Source of the DNA: Hahellaceae bacterium
Lineage (GTDB): Bacteria; Pseudomonadota; Gammaproteobacteria; Pseudomonadales; Oleiphilaceae
Assembly (NCBI GenBank): GCA_024234575.1
Contig: JACKOB010000003.1
Span: forward strand, 186,001-250,000
Direction: 5' to 3'
Length of the DNA: 64,000 bases
Part shown: positions 24,414 through 33,405 of the stretch, one piece after another
Position numbering within the stretch: position 1 is the first letter of the stretch
Layout of the letters: each line of letters opens with the position of its first letter
Notes under the pieces: model-generated
The model's input: only the letters and a program-made list of their open reading frames with translations
Databases searched by the model: none
What the model was told of the DNA's origin: nothing
Position numbers and translations under genes: made by a program

Positions 24414-26183
24414 ATGAGTAATCCTCTACTTCTCGAAGAACAACAGATTAATGCGCAGCTGAGCAATGGCTTTATTTGGTTGCGCTTTGCTGCACAGCTT
24501 GAAAAACCCTACTGTGAGTGGCGCTGTCAGCAGGTTCGAGAGCGTGCCCGCCCGGTTGGCTATTCGGTTATTTTTATCTTCCTGCTATACAGCATCGTCG
24601 ACTATCTTTTGTTTCCGTTGGAATTGTCTCGTATCACCATCGGCATCCGTCTTTTAATGATTTGCCCCGGCATTGCTTTTATCGTCTGGGCGAGCTATCG
24701 ACAATGGTCTGAACCGGTATTTATCAACGTATATACGGCAGTTTATTTGTGGAGCGTATTAGGGGTGGCCATTATGATCATGCTGTCTCACCTGCAGCGT
24801 GTTTGGATGCCCTATGACGGCCTGATCCTGCTGCTGATGGGAGGCTATTTTTTACTGGGGTTGCCGTTTAGACATGTTGTCGCCGCATCCTGGCTGCTGA
24901 TACCTGTTTATGTTGTGTGTGAAAGCTTTACTGAATTTCCACCACAGGTCGTGCAGTTCAATGTATTTTTCCTGGTGACGGCCAACCTGATTGGAACGGT
25001 GGGTGTTTATCTTATGGAGCATAGCCATCGGCTGCTTTATCTCAACAAGCGCCTGCTGGAAATTGCCAAGAAAAAGGCTGAAGAAGACAGCGAAGCAAAG
25101 TCAAAATTTGTGGCGATGGCCAGTCATGATTTGCGCCAGCCACTGCACGCCATGCATCTGTTAGTAGAGAATCTTGAAAGCGAAGTACCCGAGGCGCAGT
25201 TGCCTATCGTTAAACGTGTAAAAGAGTCTGTTCGACAGCTTAATCAATTGATGCGCTCGGTGTTGGATATTTCTAAAATCAATTTCGGTATTGTGAAAGT
25301 CTCACGTTCGCATTTCTCACTCAGTGGCCTGTGCTTCCAGATTTATAGAGAGTACGAGGGGGAATGTCAGGAACGCAATATACGGCTGATCAATCAATTT
25401 GATGCAGATTTATGGGTCTACTGCGACAGTGTTTTAGTGGAAAGAATGATTCGCAATCTGGTGGTCAATGCGATTGATCATAGCGGCGCGTCGCAGATAA
25501 GCATTGTCGCCAAAGCCGCGGGAGCGGTGGTCGAAGTGGCTGTTGTTGATAATGGCCGCGGTATAGTAGAGAAAGATCAACAGCTGATATTCGAAGAGTT
25601 TCAACAGTCTGGTGCGGATAAGGGAATTAAGAAAGGCATGGGATTGGGGTTGGCTATTGTTAAACAGTTTGCAGATATCCTGGGGGTTCAACTGCAACTG
25701 GTGAGTCAGGAGGGAAGCGGTTGTCGTTTTATACTGCGCATTGCTGCCGGTGTTGCGCCAGATCATAGCGACCAGGCAGCGGGCGGCAACAAAGTGACTC
25801 AGTCGGCGAAAGCCAGTGCACAAGGTAAAAAACGGCAGGTCGTCGTGATTGATGACAATACGGCGGCAGTGCAGTCATTGGCCGAAGTGCTGCGTAACTG
25901 GGGGTATGAAGTGAGTTATTTCTGCTCACCCCAAGAAACTTTGGAGAGCACGCTTGCAGCGCCAGACTTGTTGATCAGTGATTATCACCTACAGGCTGAA
26001 CTCAGTGGCATAGAGTTGATTCAGGCGTTGCGTGACAAGTTTAATCGGGAAATTCCTGCCATTCTGATGACAGCCGACACGGAACTAGCAGAAACACAAA
26101 CACCTTTAGCGGCAATGTCTATTGCACCTAAACCAGTGATGCCCGCTCAGTTGCGGTTGCTGGTAAGTGACCGACTGAGCTAA
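24414..26183 (+). CDS. Membrane hybrid sensor histidine kinase with C-terminal receiver
   Basis: 589 residues. About six hydrophobic helices lie between residues 48 and 200, then a coiled linker, HisKA with phospho-His 238 ('MASHDLRQPLHAMHLLVENL'), a HATPase_c domain ('NLVVNAIDHSG', 'VVDNGRGIV', 'GMGLGLAIVKQ') and a receiver domain ('QVVVIDDNTAAVQSLAEVL', Asp in 'LLISDYHLQ'). The membrane part has little periplasmic sequence, so it may sense the membrane or its redox state. It starts 35 bp after the TetR gene on the same strand and converges on a LuxR-type response regulator, its likely partner. Confidence 0.86.
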   Translation: MSNPLLLEEQQINAQLSNGFIWLRFAAQLEKPYCEWRCQQVRERARPVGYSVIFIFLLYSIVDYLLFPLELSRITIGIRLLMICPGIAFIVWASYRQWSEPVFINVYTAVYLWSVLGVAIMIMLSHLQRVWMPYDGLILLLMGGYFLLGLPFRHVVAASWLLIPVYVVCESFTEFPPQVVQFNVFFLVTANLIGTVGVYLMEHSHRLLYLNKRLLEIAKKKAEEDSEAKSKFVAMASHDLRQPLHAMHLLVENLESEVPEAQLPIVKRVKESVRQLNQLMRSVLDISKINFGIVKVSRSHFSLSGLCFQIYREYEGECQERNIRLINQFDADLWVYCDSVLVERMIRNLVVNAIDHSGASQISIVAKAAGAVVEVAVVDNGRGIVEKDQQLIFEEFQQSGADKGIKKGMGLGLAIVKQFADILGVQLQLVSQEGSGCRFILRIAAGVAPDHSDQAAGGNKVTQSAKASAQGKKRQVVVIDDNTAAVQSLAEVLRNWGYEVSYFCSPQETLESTLAAPDLLISDYHLQAELSGIELIQALRDKFNREIPAILMTADTELAETQTPLAAMSIAPKPVMPAQLRLLVSDRLS

Positions 26184-26206
26184 GCGCTGATGTGTTATCT
26201 GATCTT

Positions 26207-26857
26207 TTAGATTAAACCTAATCGGGCAGCCACGTTCACACACTCGGTGCGATTGTGAACTTCCAGCGCGCTGAACAATGCCTTTAAGTGGCTTTTGACC
26301 GTGTGCTCTGTCAGACCCAGTGTGGTGCAGATTCGTTTGTTTGGCATTCCCGATGCCAATAGTTTAAGCACTTCTAATTGCCTGGGCGTAATGTTCAGGT
26401 CATCTGTTAATGAGTTAGCGATGTTGGCACTGGGCTGGTAAAAGTCAGGGACACAAGGGTTGCCGGATAAAGCCTCATTAATTGAAGCGATAAGCTGTGC
26501 TGAACTGCTGGCTTTACTGATAAACCCGCTGGCACCAGCTACCAGAGACGCATGCACATCGGCAGGGTCTTCCGAGGCCGACAGTATGACAATCGGAATG
26601 GGTAGTTTACGCTTGCGGATCTGCTGTAAAAAACTAATCCCATCCTGATCAGGAAGGTTTAGATCCAATAAAATAAGATCAACACGTTTGCCGCTTAGTA
26701 CCCACTCCAGGGCATCGATGCCATTGGTAAACGCCTGAATATGCTCTGTAGGTGTTAAACGAGCAAGCGCCAGCGTCAAGCCTTCAACATAAAGCGGATG
26801 GTCGTCTACCACCATTAGGTTGAGACGATAGTTGTCAGATAAAAAATTCTTCAGCAT
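26207..26857 (-). CDS. NarL/LuxR-type response regulator
   Basis: 216 residues. Receiver domain with acidic pocket 'LMVVDDHPLYVEGLTLALARL', phospho-Asp in 'LILLDLNLPDQDG', Ser/Thr in 'VILSASED', Lys in 'FISKASSS'. The C-terminal LuxR helix-turn-helix reads 'ITPRQLEVLKLLASGMPNKRICTTLGLTEHTVKSHLKALFSALEVHNRTECV'. It ends 23 bp from the end of the hybrid kinase gene on the opposite strand and is its probable partner. Targets are unknown; the atu operon and the divergent reductase gene (27030) are candidates. Confidence 0.88.
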   Translation of the reverse strand: MLKNFLSDNYRLNLMVVDDHPLYVEGLTLALARLTPTEHIQAFTNGIDALEWVLSGKRVDLILLDLNLPDQDGISFLQQIRKRKLPIPIVILSASEDPADVHASLVAGASGFISKASSSAQLIASINEALSGNPCVPDFYQPSANIANSLTDDLNITPRQLEVLKLLASGMPNKRICTTLGLTEHTVKSHLKALFSALEVHNRTECVNVAARLGLI

Positions 26858-27029
26858 TGTAACTATTTAATAACCTGTTATTTTTGTTATGAAATTTCTT
26901 ACTGCATGATTGCCATTGTATTGCATTCCTGTATTAATTTCCCTAACTAAAGCTCACTTTTTACTCACTCTATGATCAGGCGCCACTACACTTAAACTAT
27001 AGCGTTAGGCGAGCCAATCGAGGTGGAAC

Positions 27030-28022
27030 TTGGCTGCAATAATTTACGAAAACAAAATCTGCCCGGCTTTGCCCGGTGAAACCGTTCTCGATACTTTGCT
27101 ACGCCATGGCGTTAGCATCAGTTTTAGTTGTAAGCGGGGCGTCTGTCAGGCTTGCCTGCTGAAATGTGAGCGTGGCGAAGTTACCGAAGCTGCGGTTTAC
27201 GGGCTAAAGGCATCCTGGCAAAACCAGGGTTACTTCCTCTCATGTCAGTGCCCTGCGACCTCAGCGCTGACCGTTTCGCCAGCGGAAGATCGTCCTGCAG
27301 TTTTCCGGTATACCGTGGCCGGAAAAACATGGTTGGCACCGTCGATAGTGCAGTTGATGTTGCGTCCGATATCAGGGGCGGAAACGATGAAGTGTGTTGC
27401 AGGCCAGCACCTTAATTTGCAAATAGATAATTTAAGCCGTACTTACTCGATTGCTAATGTGTCGGCAGAAGATCACTTGCTCGAATTGCATATAAAAGTA
27501 TTGGCCGATGGGGCCTTCAGCCAGCACTTAGTGACGGATGTTGACGTTGGCAGCGAGGTGCGTGTGCAGGGCCCCATGGGGAACTGCAGTTATTCGGCAG
27601 ACATCGACAATATGGACATACTCTGCCTCGGTATTGGTGTGGGATTAGCACCGCTGTTGGGGGTTATTCGTGATGCGCTGCGCAAAGGGCATGAGCGCAA
27701 GATATCCTTATTGCACGGTGTTCGAGATCAGGGTGGAGTCTATGCTGTCGATGAGCTGGATGCACTATGCCGTCAGCATCCCAATTTCACTTATCAGATT
27801 GCGGTTCTTGAGGCTGTGACGACGGAACAGGCGGCATTGCAGAGCACTCGTGCGGTAACGGGGGATATATACCAGCTCTTTGCCAGTCAGCTGCAAGAAC
27901 CTTCTCGAACCGCTGTATTTCTCTGTGGCTCTGCAAGCTTTGTTGCCAAAATGCAAAAGCAACTTTTCTTTCGTGGTGTGCGACGCTCTGCCATTTTTGT
28001 TGATGCCTTGCAGGCAAGCTAG
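27030..28022 (+). CDS. 2Fe-2S ferredoxin / FAD-NAD(P)H reductase (oxygenase-reductase type)
   Basis: 330 residues. The N-terminal plant-type 2Fe-2S domain has Cys ligands in 'SFSCKRGVCQACLLKC' (C-x4-C-x2-C) and a fourth in 'FLSCQCPA'. The FAD domain has 'RTYSIANVS' (RxYS) and the NAD(P) domain 'LCLGIGVGLAPLLGVIRDAL' and 'VFLCGSASFVAKMQ'. Relatives feed electrons to phenol, toluene or alkane-type oxygenases, but no oxygenase is adjacent. The start is TTG 27030 with GAGGTGG three bases upstream. It diverges from the response regulator gene, so it may be a target of that system. Confidence 0.86.
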   Translation: MAAIIYENKICPALPGETVLDTLLRHGVSISFSCKRGVCQACLLKCERGEVTEAAVYGLKASWQNQGYFLSCQCPATSALTVSPAEDRPAVFRYTVAGKTWLAPSIVQLMLRPISGAETMKCVAGQHLNLQIDNLSRTYSIANVSAEDHLLELHIKVLADGAFSQHLVTDVDVGSEVRVQGPMGNCSYSADIDNMDILCLGIGVGLAPLLGVIRDALRKGHERKISLLHGVRDQGGVYAVDELDALCRQHPNFTYQIAVLEAVTTEQAALQSTRAVTGDIYQLFASQLQEPSRTAVFLCGSASFVAKMQKQLFFRGVRRSAIFVDALQAS

Positions 28023-28161
28023 CGATCGCTTTGCAGACAGATACCAGCCTTATGCCTCTTTATAGGTACCTTGGTCAATGGTGTGATAACTGGCGCTATC
28101 GGCGGTGTTCGTCTATTACTATTTGATACCTTTTCCACGGCTAAACAGATGGCATACCTTT

Positions 28162-29382
28162 ATGAAGTTTGATGAATACCTGACCGTGCTCGCAAAAAAC
28201 GATGGCTCGGATCTGTACCTCAGCACTGGTGCGCCAGCCTGTGCAAAATTCCATGGAAAGCTTAAGCCGCTGGACAAAGTGCCGATGAAACCCGGTGAAG
28301 TCCATGACATCGCCTACGTCATTATGGACGAAGAGCAGCAGCATGAGTTTGAGCATAATCTGGAAATGAATTTGGCCTATACGATCGCAGGTATAGGGCG
28401 TTTCAGAGTCAATATTTTCAAACAGCGTAATGAAGTGAGTCTGGTTGCGCGAAACATTGTGACGGAAATCCCCAGCGCCGACTCTCTGGGCTTGCCTGAG
28501 ACCCTAAAAGAAGTGGTGATGGCCAAACGTGGGCTGATTTTATTTGTGGGGGCGACGGGGTCGGGTAAATCAACTTCTCTGGCGGCATTAATTGACCATC
28601 GCAACAGCAATAGTGGCGGGCATATTATCACCATTGAAGACCCTGTCGAGTTTGTACACAAGCATAAAAAAAGCATTATTAATCAGCGGGAAGTCGGTGT
28701 GGATACGCGCAGTTTTCACAACGCATTGAAGAACACTCTGCGTCAGGCACCCGATGTGATTCTTATCGGTGAAATCCGAGATAGAGAAACCATGGAGCAC
28801 GCCATCGCATTTGCTGAAACCGGCCACCTGTGTATATCAACCTTGCACGCGAATAACGCTAACCAGGCCCTGGACAGAATCATCAACTTCTTCCCCGAAG
28901 AGCGCCGACATCAATTGTTGATGGATCTATCATTAAACCTGCGCGGGTTTGTATCCCAGCGATTGATTCCAACGGTTGATGGTAAACGTTGTGCCGCGAT
29001 AGAAATATTACTGGGTACGCCATCAATCCGCGAGTTGATCCAGCGGGGGGATATCGATGGCATTAAAGAGATCATGGAAAAGTCTGAAAACCTCGGTATG
29101 CAGACGTTTGATTCGGCTCTCTACAAGCTCCACATTGCTGGAAAAATCTCGCTGGATGAAGCACTGAAAAACGCAGACTCCGCCAATAACCTGCGCTTGA
29201 AGGTTAAATTGCACGGACAGTCGGCGGGAGGCGCAGCACCGCGAGAGGCCAAGCCAATGCCTGCTTCCCGGCCTGTTGCGGCTTCTGTGGCCCCAAAACC
29301 TGCAGAGACCAAACCTGCTTCTGGCTTTACTCTGTCACTGGAAGATATCGACGATAATAAAGACGACGGCGAATCTTCATAG
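28162..29382 (+). CDS. pilU: Type IV pilus retraction ATPase PilU
   Basis: About 406 residues from ATG 28162. Secretion ATPase of the PilT/PilU group: Walker A 'GATGSGKST' (130-138), Asp box 'IEDPVEFVHKHKKS', Walker B 'VILIGEIRDRETM' and His box 'GHLCISTLHANNANQALDRIINFFPEERR'. The start 'EYLTVLAKNDGSDLYLSTGAP' and end 'LGMQTFDSALYKLHIAGKISLDEALKNADSANNLRLKVKL' match PilU better than PilT. It powers pilus retraction with PilT in twitching. A ~50-residue Pro/Ala-rich tail ending in an acidic stretch looks disordered and is longer than usual. No pilT is nearby. An upstream in-frame start at 28105 lacks support. Confidence 0.88.
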   Translation: MKFDEYLTVLAKNDGSDLYLSTGAPACAKFHGKLKPLDKVPMKPGEVHDIAYVIMDEEQQHEFEHNLEMNLAYTIAGIGRFRVNIFKQRNEVSLVARNIVTEIPSADSLGLPETLKEVVMAKRGLILFVGATGSGKSTSLAALIDHRNSNSGGHIITIEDPVEFVHKHKKSIINQREVGVDTRSFHNALKNTLRQAPDVILIGEIRDRETMEHAIAFAETGHLCISTLHANNANQALDRIINFFPEERRHQLLMDLSLNLRGFVSQRLIPTVDGKRCAAIEILLGTPSIRELIQRGDIDGIKEIMEKSENLGMQTFDSALYKLHIAGKISLDEALKNADSANNLRLKVKLHGQSAGGAAPREAKPMPASRPVAASVAPKPAETKPASGFTLSLEDIDDNKDDGESS

Positions 29383-29468
29383 AAAGGAAGATGTGCGATC
29401 TGTCTTTACCTCTCAAATCTTGTGCAGTGATCTATACTGAATAAACATCATTGTTGACGAGCCGTTTA

Positions 29469-30431
29469 ATGCATAAGCACTTTCTGCATTTTTTAATCGC
29501 TGCCGTTACCTATTATCTTGCAGGTAGGCTCGGCTTATTACTGTCGATACCTCCCGGTTTTGCCTCGGCCGTCTGGCCGGCATCCGGGTTGGCTTTAGCC
29601 TGTGCTTTGCTGTTGCGGCGAACTGCCGTTCTCTGTGGTGTGGGCACAGGGTCTTTTCTACTTAACCTGGGCGTTGCCTCGCAGAATTTTAACGACTTAA
29701 CCATGGCGGCCGTACCTGTTGCCGCAATGATTAGCCTGGGAGCGATGTTGCAGTGCGGTATTGGCGTGCTGTTATTTCGCAGGCTCGTCGGCGCTGTTGG
29801 TGAGCTGGATATCGCCAATAATGTATTGCGTTTTTTAGGCGTAGTAGCCCCGATGGGGTGTTTGGTTGCTGCCTCGGTCGGCGTGTTTTCGTTGTATGTC
29901 AATTCGGTTATTGCCATTGAGAATATTGGCTTTTCCTGGCTGACATGGTGGCTTGGTGACACCATTGGTATTCTGCTGTTCACACCGCTGACATTGTCTC
30001 TTTTTTCGCCGAGCGAAAAACTCACCTGGTCCCGCAAGGCTAAAATAGTTTTACCACCGACCATTATTTTTATCGCAGTGCTGCTCTTATTTTTCAATTC
30101 TTTAGAGTATCGGCGTCAGTCAATTAATGCTGAGGTACAGGATAAAGCCAATTATTTTTTTCAGGTCATCGAAGAGCGACTGCGACTGGCCAAGAACAAG
30201 CTTGATGCCTATGTTGCCTATTATGCAGGCACCGAAACCGTAACGCGGGATCAATTCGATGCTTTCTCTCGGGTTTTGTTAGAGGGCGACACCATCTTCC
30301 AAGGGGTTGGCTGGACTGAGATCATACCTGCCGGGAGGCGTGAGGAAGTTGAAAGTGAAGTCCGGGCGCAAGGTTTTGCCGACTTCCATTTTACCGAGCT
30401 TAATGGTGGCGAGCTAACCCCGAACGGTTAG
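29469..30431 (+). pseudogene. MASE1-CHASE hybrid histidine kinase, 5' part before an apparent frameshift
   Basis: Encodes a MASE1 membrane domain ('YYLAGRLGLLLSIPPGFASAVWPASGLALACALLLRR' onward, about eight helices) and the first part of a periplasmic CHASE domain, ending 'FTELNGGELTPNG' at TAG 30429-30431. Adding one C to the CCCC at 30418-30421 joins it to the next frame as 'GGELTPERLEALRSS', restoring a CHASE domain and one ~930-residue protein with the next ORF. Either a one-base deletion has disabled the gene, or the base was lost in sequencing. ATG 29469 is preferred to TTG 29451. Confidence 0.78.
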
Positions 30432-32269
30432 AAGCATTGCGCAGCTCTCGCAGCACCGCCAAACCGGTTGCCACAGCTCCGATCCGCTTAGCGCAGGAGA
30501 GCGGAAATGATCGCGCGACTATTATGTATGTACCCATTTATCGGCAAGTGCATCGCCCGGATATTCCTCGTATATCCTATTCTAGAGAAGAGTTCCGTGG
30601 CTATATCAGTGGGGCTTATCGCATTAGCGGTATATTAGGTTCGGTGCTTAATGAAGCCAATGACCTTAACTTCGGTATCAGAATCCATGATGTAACGGGG
30701 CCTGGTATTCCCCAGCCTTTAATCTTTTCAGAAACACCACCACTGTTACAATTGTCTGTCTATCACAAGAAACTCCGTTTCGGTGAGCGTACCTGGGATG
30801 TCGAGTTTTATGCCAACCAGAGCTATCAGCTGGCCTCAAAAGACTGGGCCAGTTGGCTGATTATCGTCGGTGGCTTTTTTGCTGCGGCGATGTTGCAGGC
30901 GTTTATCATGATGATTACAGGGAGTGAGGCAAGAGTTTTTGCCGAAGTTGAACGAAAAACCCGTGATCTGGCCAAAGCAATGAAATTGGCAGAAGAGGCC
31001 AACAAAGCAAAATCTAACTTTTTAGCGAATATGAGCCATGAGTTTCGCACGCCATTGAACGCCATTATCGGGCTGGTGAATTTATGTCGCAAAACATCGC
31101 TTACCAGCAAGCAGCAAGGCTATTTGGAGAAAACGAGTCAGGCATCTGAAACGCTGCTGTTGTTGATAAACCATACGCTCGATTACTCGAAAATCGAGGC
31201 AGGTAAGCTAGAGCTTGAGCTGGCAGACTTCAGCCTGGCGGCCATGTTAAAAAAAATCCACTCAATATTTTGGGTAAAAGCCAGCCAGCAAAATGTTGGT
31301 TTCAGTATTGAGTTGCCATCATCTTTACCGGCACTTTTAAAGGGTGACTCTCTGCGCTTGGAGCAGGTGCTGCTAAATTTGTGTAGCAACGCCTTTAAAT
31401 TTACACAACAAGGCGCGGTGACACTGATTGTTGCTTTGGATAAAGACGAGAAGTTTGCACGGGTGCGGTTCACTGTTCAAGACACGGGAATTGGCATATC
31501 CGCCGAGAACAAACTGAAGTTGTTTGAATCCTTCCAGCAAGCAGATGCATCGACAAGCAGGCGTTTTGGTGGGACGGGGCTTGGTCTATCGATTAGCCGG
31601 CAGCTGGTCGAGTTAATGGGCGGCGAGATCAGTGTTACCAGTGAGTTAGGGCAGGGCAGTTCTTTTTCCTTCCAACTGGATTTCGAGCGGGAGACCCAGG
31701 CAGAAATAGACACTGCTGAACTGTCTCAGCTGTTCTCGGCAGCATTGTCCAGTGAGCTAAATGCTGGTGATGAGGCTAATCTTTCCCACTTTAATGTAGT
31801 CGGCGGCAAAGAGGCCGAGGTTGTTGAAGACACAGGAGTGAAAGAAGAGGTGACGAGCGAAATCAGCAAAGGGGCGAGTGATGATAAGCCCTTGTCTGGC
31901 AGATCTATTTTGCTGGTAGAGGATGTGGAAGTTAATCAGATCATCGCCGAAGAAGTGCTCAAAGAGTTTGGTGCCAGCGTGACTATCGCTGAAAATGGTT
32001 TAAAAGCAGTCGACGCCGTGTTGTCTGAGCAGGCCTTTGATCTGGTTCTGATGGATATTCAAATGCCGGAGATGGATGGTTATACCGCCACCCGCCGTAT
32101 ACGTGAAGAAGGGTACGTAAACTTGCCGATTGTCGCCATGACTGCCAACGCCATGACCAGCGATATTGAAAAGTGCCGGGCCTGCGGTATGAATGACCAT
32201 ATCCCTAAGCCCATTGATGAAGAAGTGATGCTGGCCAAGATATTGGCAAATTTGCCACATAAATCGTGA
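30404..32269 (+). pseudogene. MASE1-CHASE hybrid histidine kinase, 3' part (CHASE end, HisKA, HATPase, receiver)
   Basis: The frame opens at 30404 and continues 'ERLEALRSSRSTAKPVATAPIRLAQESG...IMYVPIYRQ', the second half of a CHASE domain. A transmembrane helix follows ('WLIIVGGFFAAAMLQAFIMMI'), then HisKA ('FLANMSHEFRTPLNAIIGLV'), HATPase ('LCSNAFKFTQQG', 'DTGIGIS', 'GGTGLGLSISRQLVELMGG') and a receiver ('SILLVEDVEVNQIIAEEVL', Asp in 'LVLMDIQMPEMDGYTATRRI'). There is no ATG-type start before the kinase core; the first possible one is TTG 30437. The kinase half is otherwise intact, with no second stop, which fits a recent mutation or a read error. Confidence 0.78.
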
Positions 32270-32320
32270 TGAAAACTGCCTGGCGGCGTTATTAGTGGGT
32301 ATTGGCCGGTCATCTTGAAA

Positions 32321-32356
32321 AGCAGCGACAAAACGTTTGCGCAGTTTGTCGCTGCT
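32321..32356. terminator. Hairpin between convergent kinase and DUF3299 genes
   Basis: AGCAGCGACAAAAC (32321-32334) pairs with GTTTGTCGCTGCT (32344-32356) with one bulged A. It sits between two convergent stop codons, where a shared terminator is expected, though the T-run is weak on both sides. Confidence 0.55.
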
Positions 32357-32360
32357 CGCA

Positions 32361-32957
32361 CTACTTTATCACTGTCTCGTCATCCGTCACAATCGACTCA
32401 TCATCCGTTAATTCGTAGGGCGCAATGCTTTCAGCGGCGATGCTGTAGCCTGACTCTGCCATCTCCGTTGAAACCATTCCTGCCTGAATAGGCCCTGTTA
32501 CCCATATTGGGTCGTACACTAAGTCTGCTTCGATCCCTTTTGGATAGGTAACGTATACGATTTGGTTAGCAGGTGGCGGGGGAACATGAATACATGCGCC
32601 GAAATAAGGTACCAGTAAGAAGGCGGTCACCTTGTTGTCATGCCCTTTAAGTGGAACGATGAAGCCTGCCAATCTTACCAATTTACCGTTTAGTGCCAGG
32701 TTTACTTCTGTCATATCTGGCGAATAACTTTGTTCAACAGGCATTGCATTGTGATCCACCAATGGCGCTTCGCTCTGCTTAGACGAGTTAAGCATTGCCC
32801 GTTCTCGGGCCTGTGGTGAGATTAAATCGTCCCACTCTAACGTCTGTGCCATATCGGCTAAGTGTAAATAATCAATCGTCCAAATGTAAATAATGGCTCG
32901 GCCAAATGAAAGTTTTATCCCGTCTATTTGTAAATACGTGGGCAGGATAAATAGCAT
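32361..32957 (-). CDS. DUF3299 protein, probably exported
   Basis: 198 residues. 'TLEWDDLISP' and 'GKLVRLAGFIVPLKGHDNKVTAFLLVPYFGACIHVPPPPANQIVYV' are the DUF3299 hallmark, with a conserved Cys in FGACIH. Members are usually periplasmic and found with ABC export or metal-handling genes; function is unknown. The usual signal peptide is not obvious: the N-terminus 'MLFILPTYLQIDGIKLSFGRAIIYIWTIDYL' is only partly hydrophobic and no ribosome site precedes it, so the start is uncertain. Met-36 ('MAQTLEWDD') is an alternative. The acidic tail 'ELTDDESIVTDDETVIK' is unusual. Confidence 0.72.
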   Translation of the reverse strand: MLFILPTYLQIDGIKLSFGRAIIYIWTIDYLHLADMAQTLEWDDLISPQARERAMLNSSKQSEAPLVDHNAMPVEQSYSPDMTEVNLALNGKLVRLAGFIVPLKGHDNKVTAFLLVPYFGACIHVPPPPANQIVYVTYPKGIEADLVYDPIWVTGPIQAGMVSTEMAESGYSIAAESIAPYELTDDESIVTDDETVIK

Positions 32958-33004
32958 TGGCGGGCGTTTGTCTGAATCTGAATCTAATGCGCGGGCTGCA
33001 GTAT

Positions 33005-33370
33005 CTAGCCGCCAGATTTTTTCACCTTCCAGCCTTTCTTTTCGAGTTCTGGCAGTAACAAATCACGTTTGTCGCCTTGAATTTCGATAACGCCATCTTT
33101 AACCGATCCACCTGCACCACATTTTTTCTTTAACTGTTTGCACAGTTCTTTCAGTTCGTCATCATTTAACGGCACGCCCGTGATCAGGGTAACGCCAACG
33201 CCCTTACGGCCTTTGGTTTCTCTGCTTAATCTGACGATACCATCCCCTTGTGGGCGCACGGGGTCTTTGCAGGAGCATTCTTTGATAGGTTGATTGCATT
33301 CAGGGCAATGCCGCCCGCTGTCAGTGGAGTAAACCAGTCCGGACAGTTTTTTGCTAAATTCGTTTGCCAA
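33005..33370 (-). CDS. yciH: SUI1/eIF1-like translation factor YciH
   Basis: 121 residues. A Cys-rich N-terminus ('CPECNQPIKECSCKD') is followed by the SUI1 domain ('LSRETKGRKGVGVTLITGV...LKELCKQLKKKCGAGGSVKDGVIEIQGDKRDLLLPELEKKGWKVKKSGG'). Bacterial YciH binds the ribosome and can affect start-codon choice or act under stress. The start is TTG 33370 with GGAG eight bases upstream. It is transcribed toward the DUF3299 gene, 47 bp away. Confidence 0.9.
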   Translation of the reverse strand: MANEFSKKLSGLVYSTDSGRHCPECNQPIKECSCKDPVRPQGDGIVRLSRETKGRKGVGVTLITGVPLNDDELKELCKQLKKKCGAGGSVKDGVIEIQGDKRDLLLPELEKKGWKVKKSGG

Positions 33371-33405
33371 TGTATTGTCTCCGATCGCTCTTTGGGGGCG
33401 CTATT

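Noticed and set aside
29513..30097. 194-codon frame opposite the MASE1 region
   Set aside because: Typical antisense shadow of a hydrophobic-rich gene.
30404..30440. Programmed ribosomal frameshift in the hybrid kinase
   Set aside because: The CCCC run lacks a slippery heptamer or a clear downstream stimulatory structure; mutation or read error is simpler.
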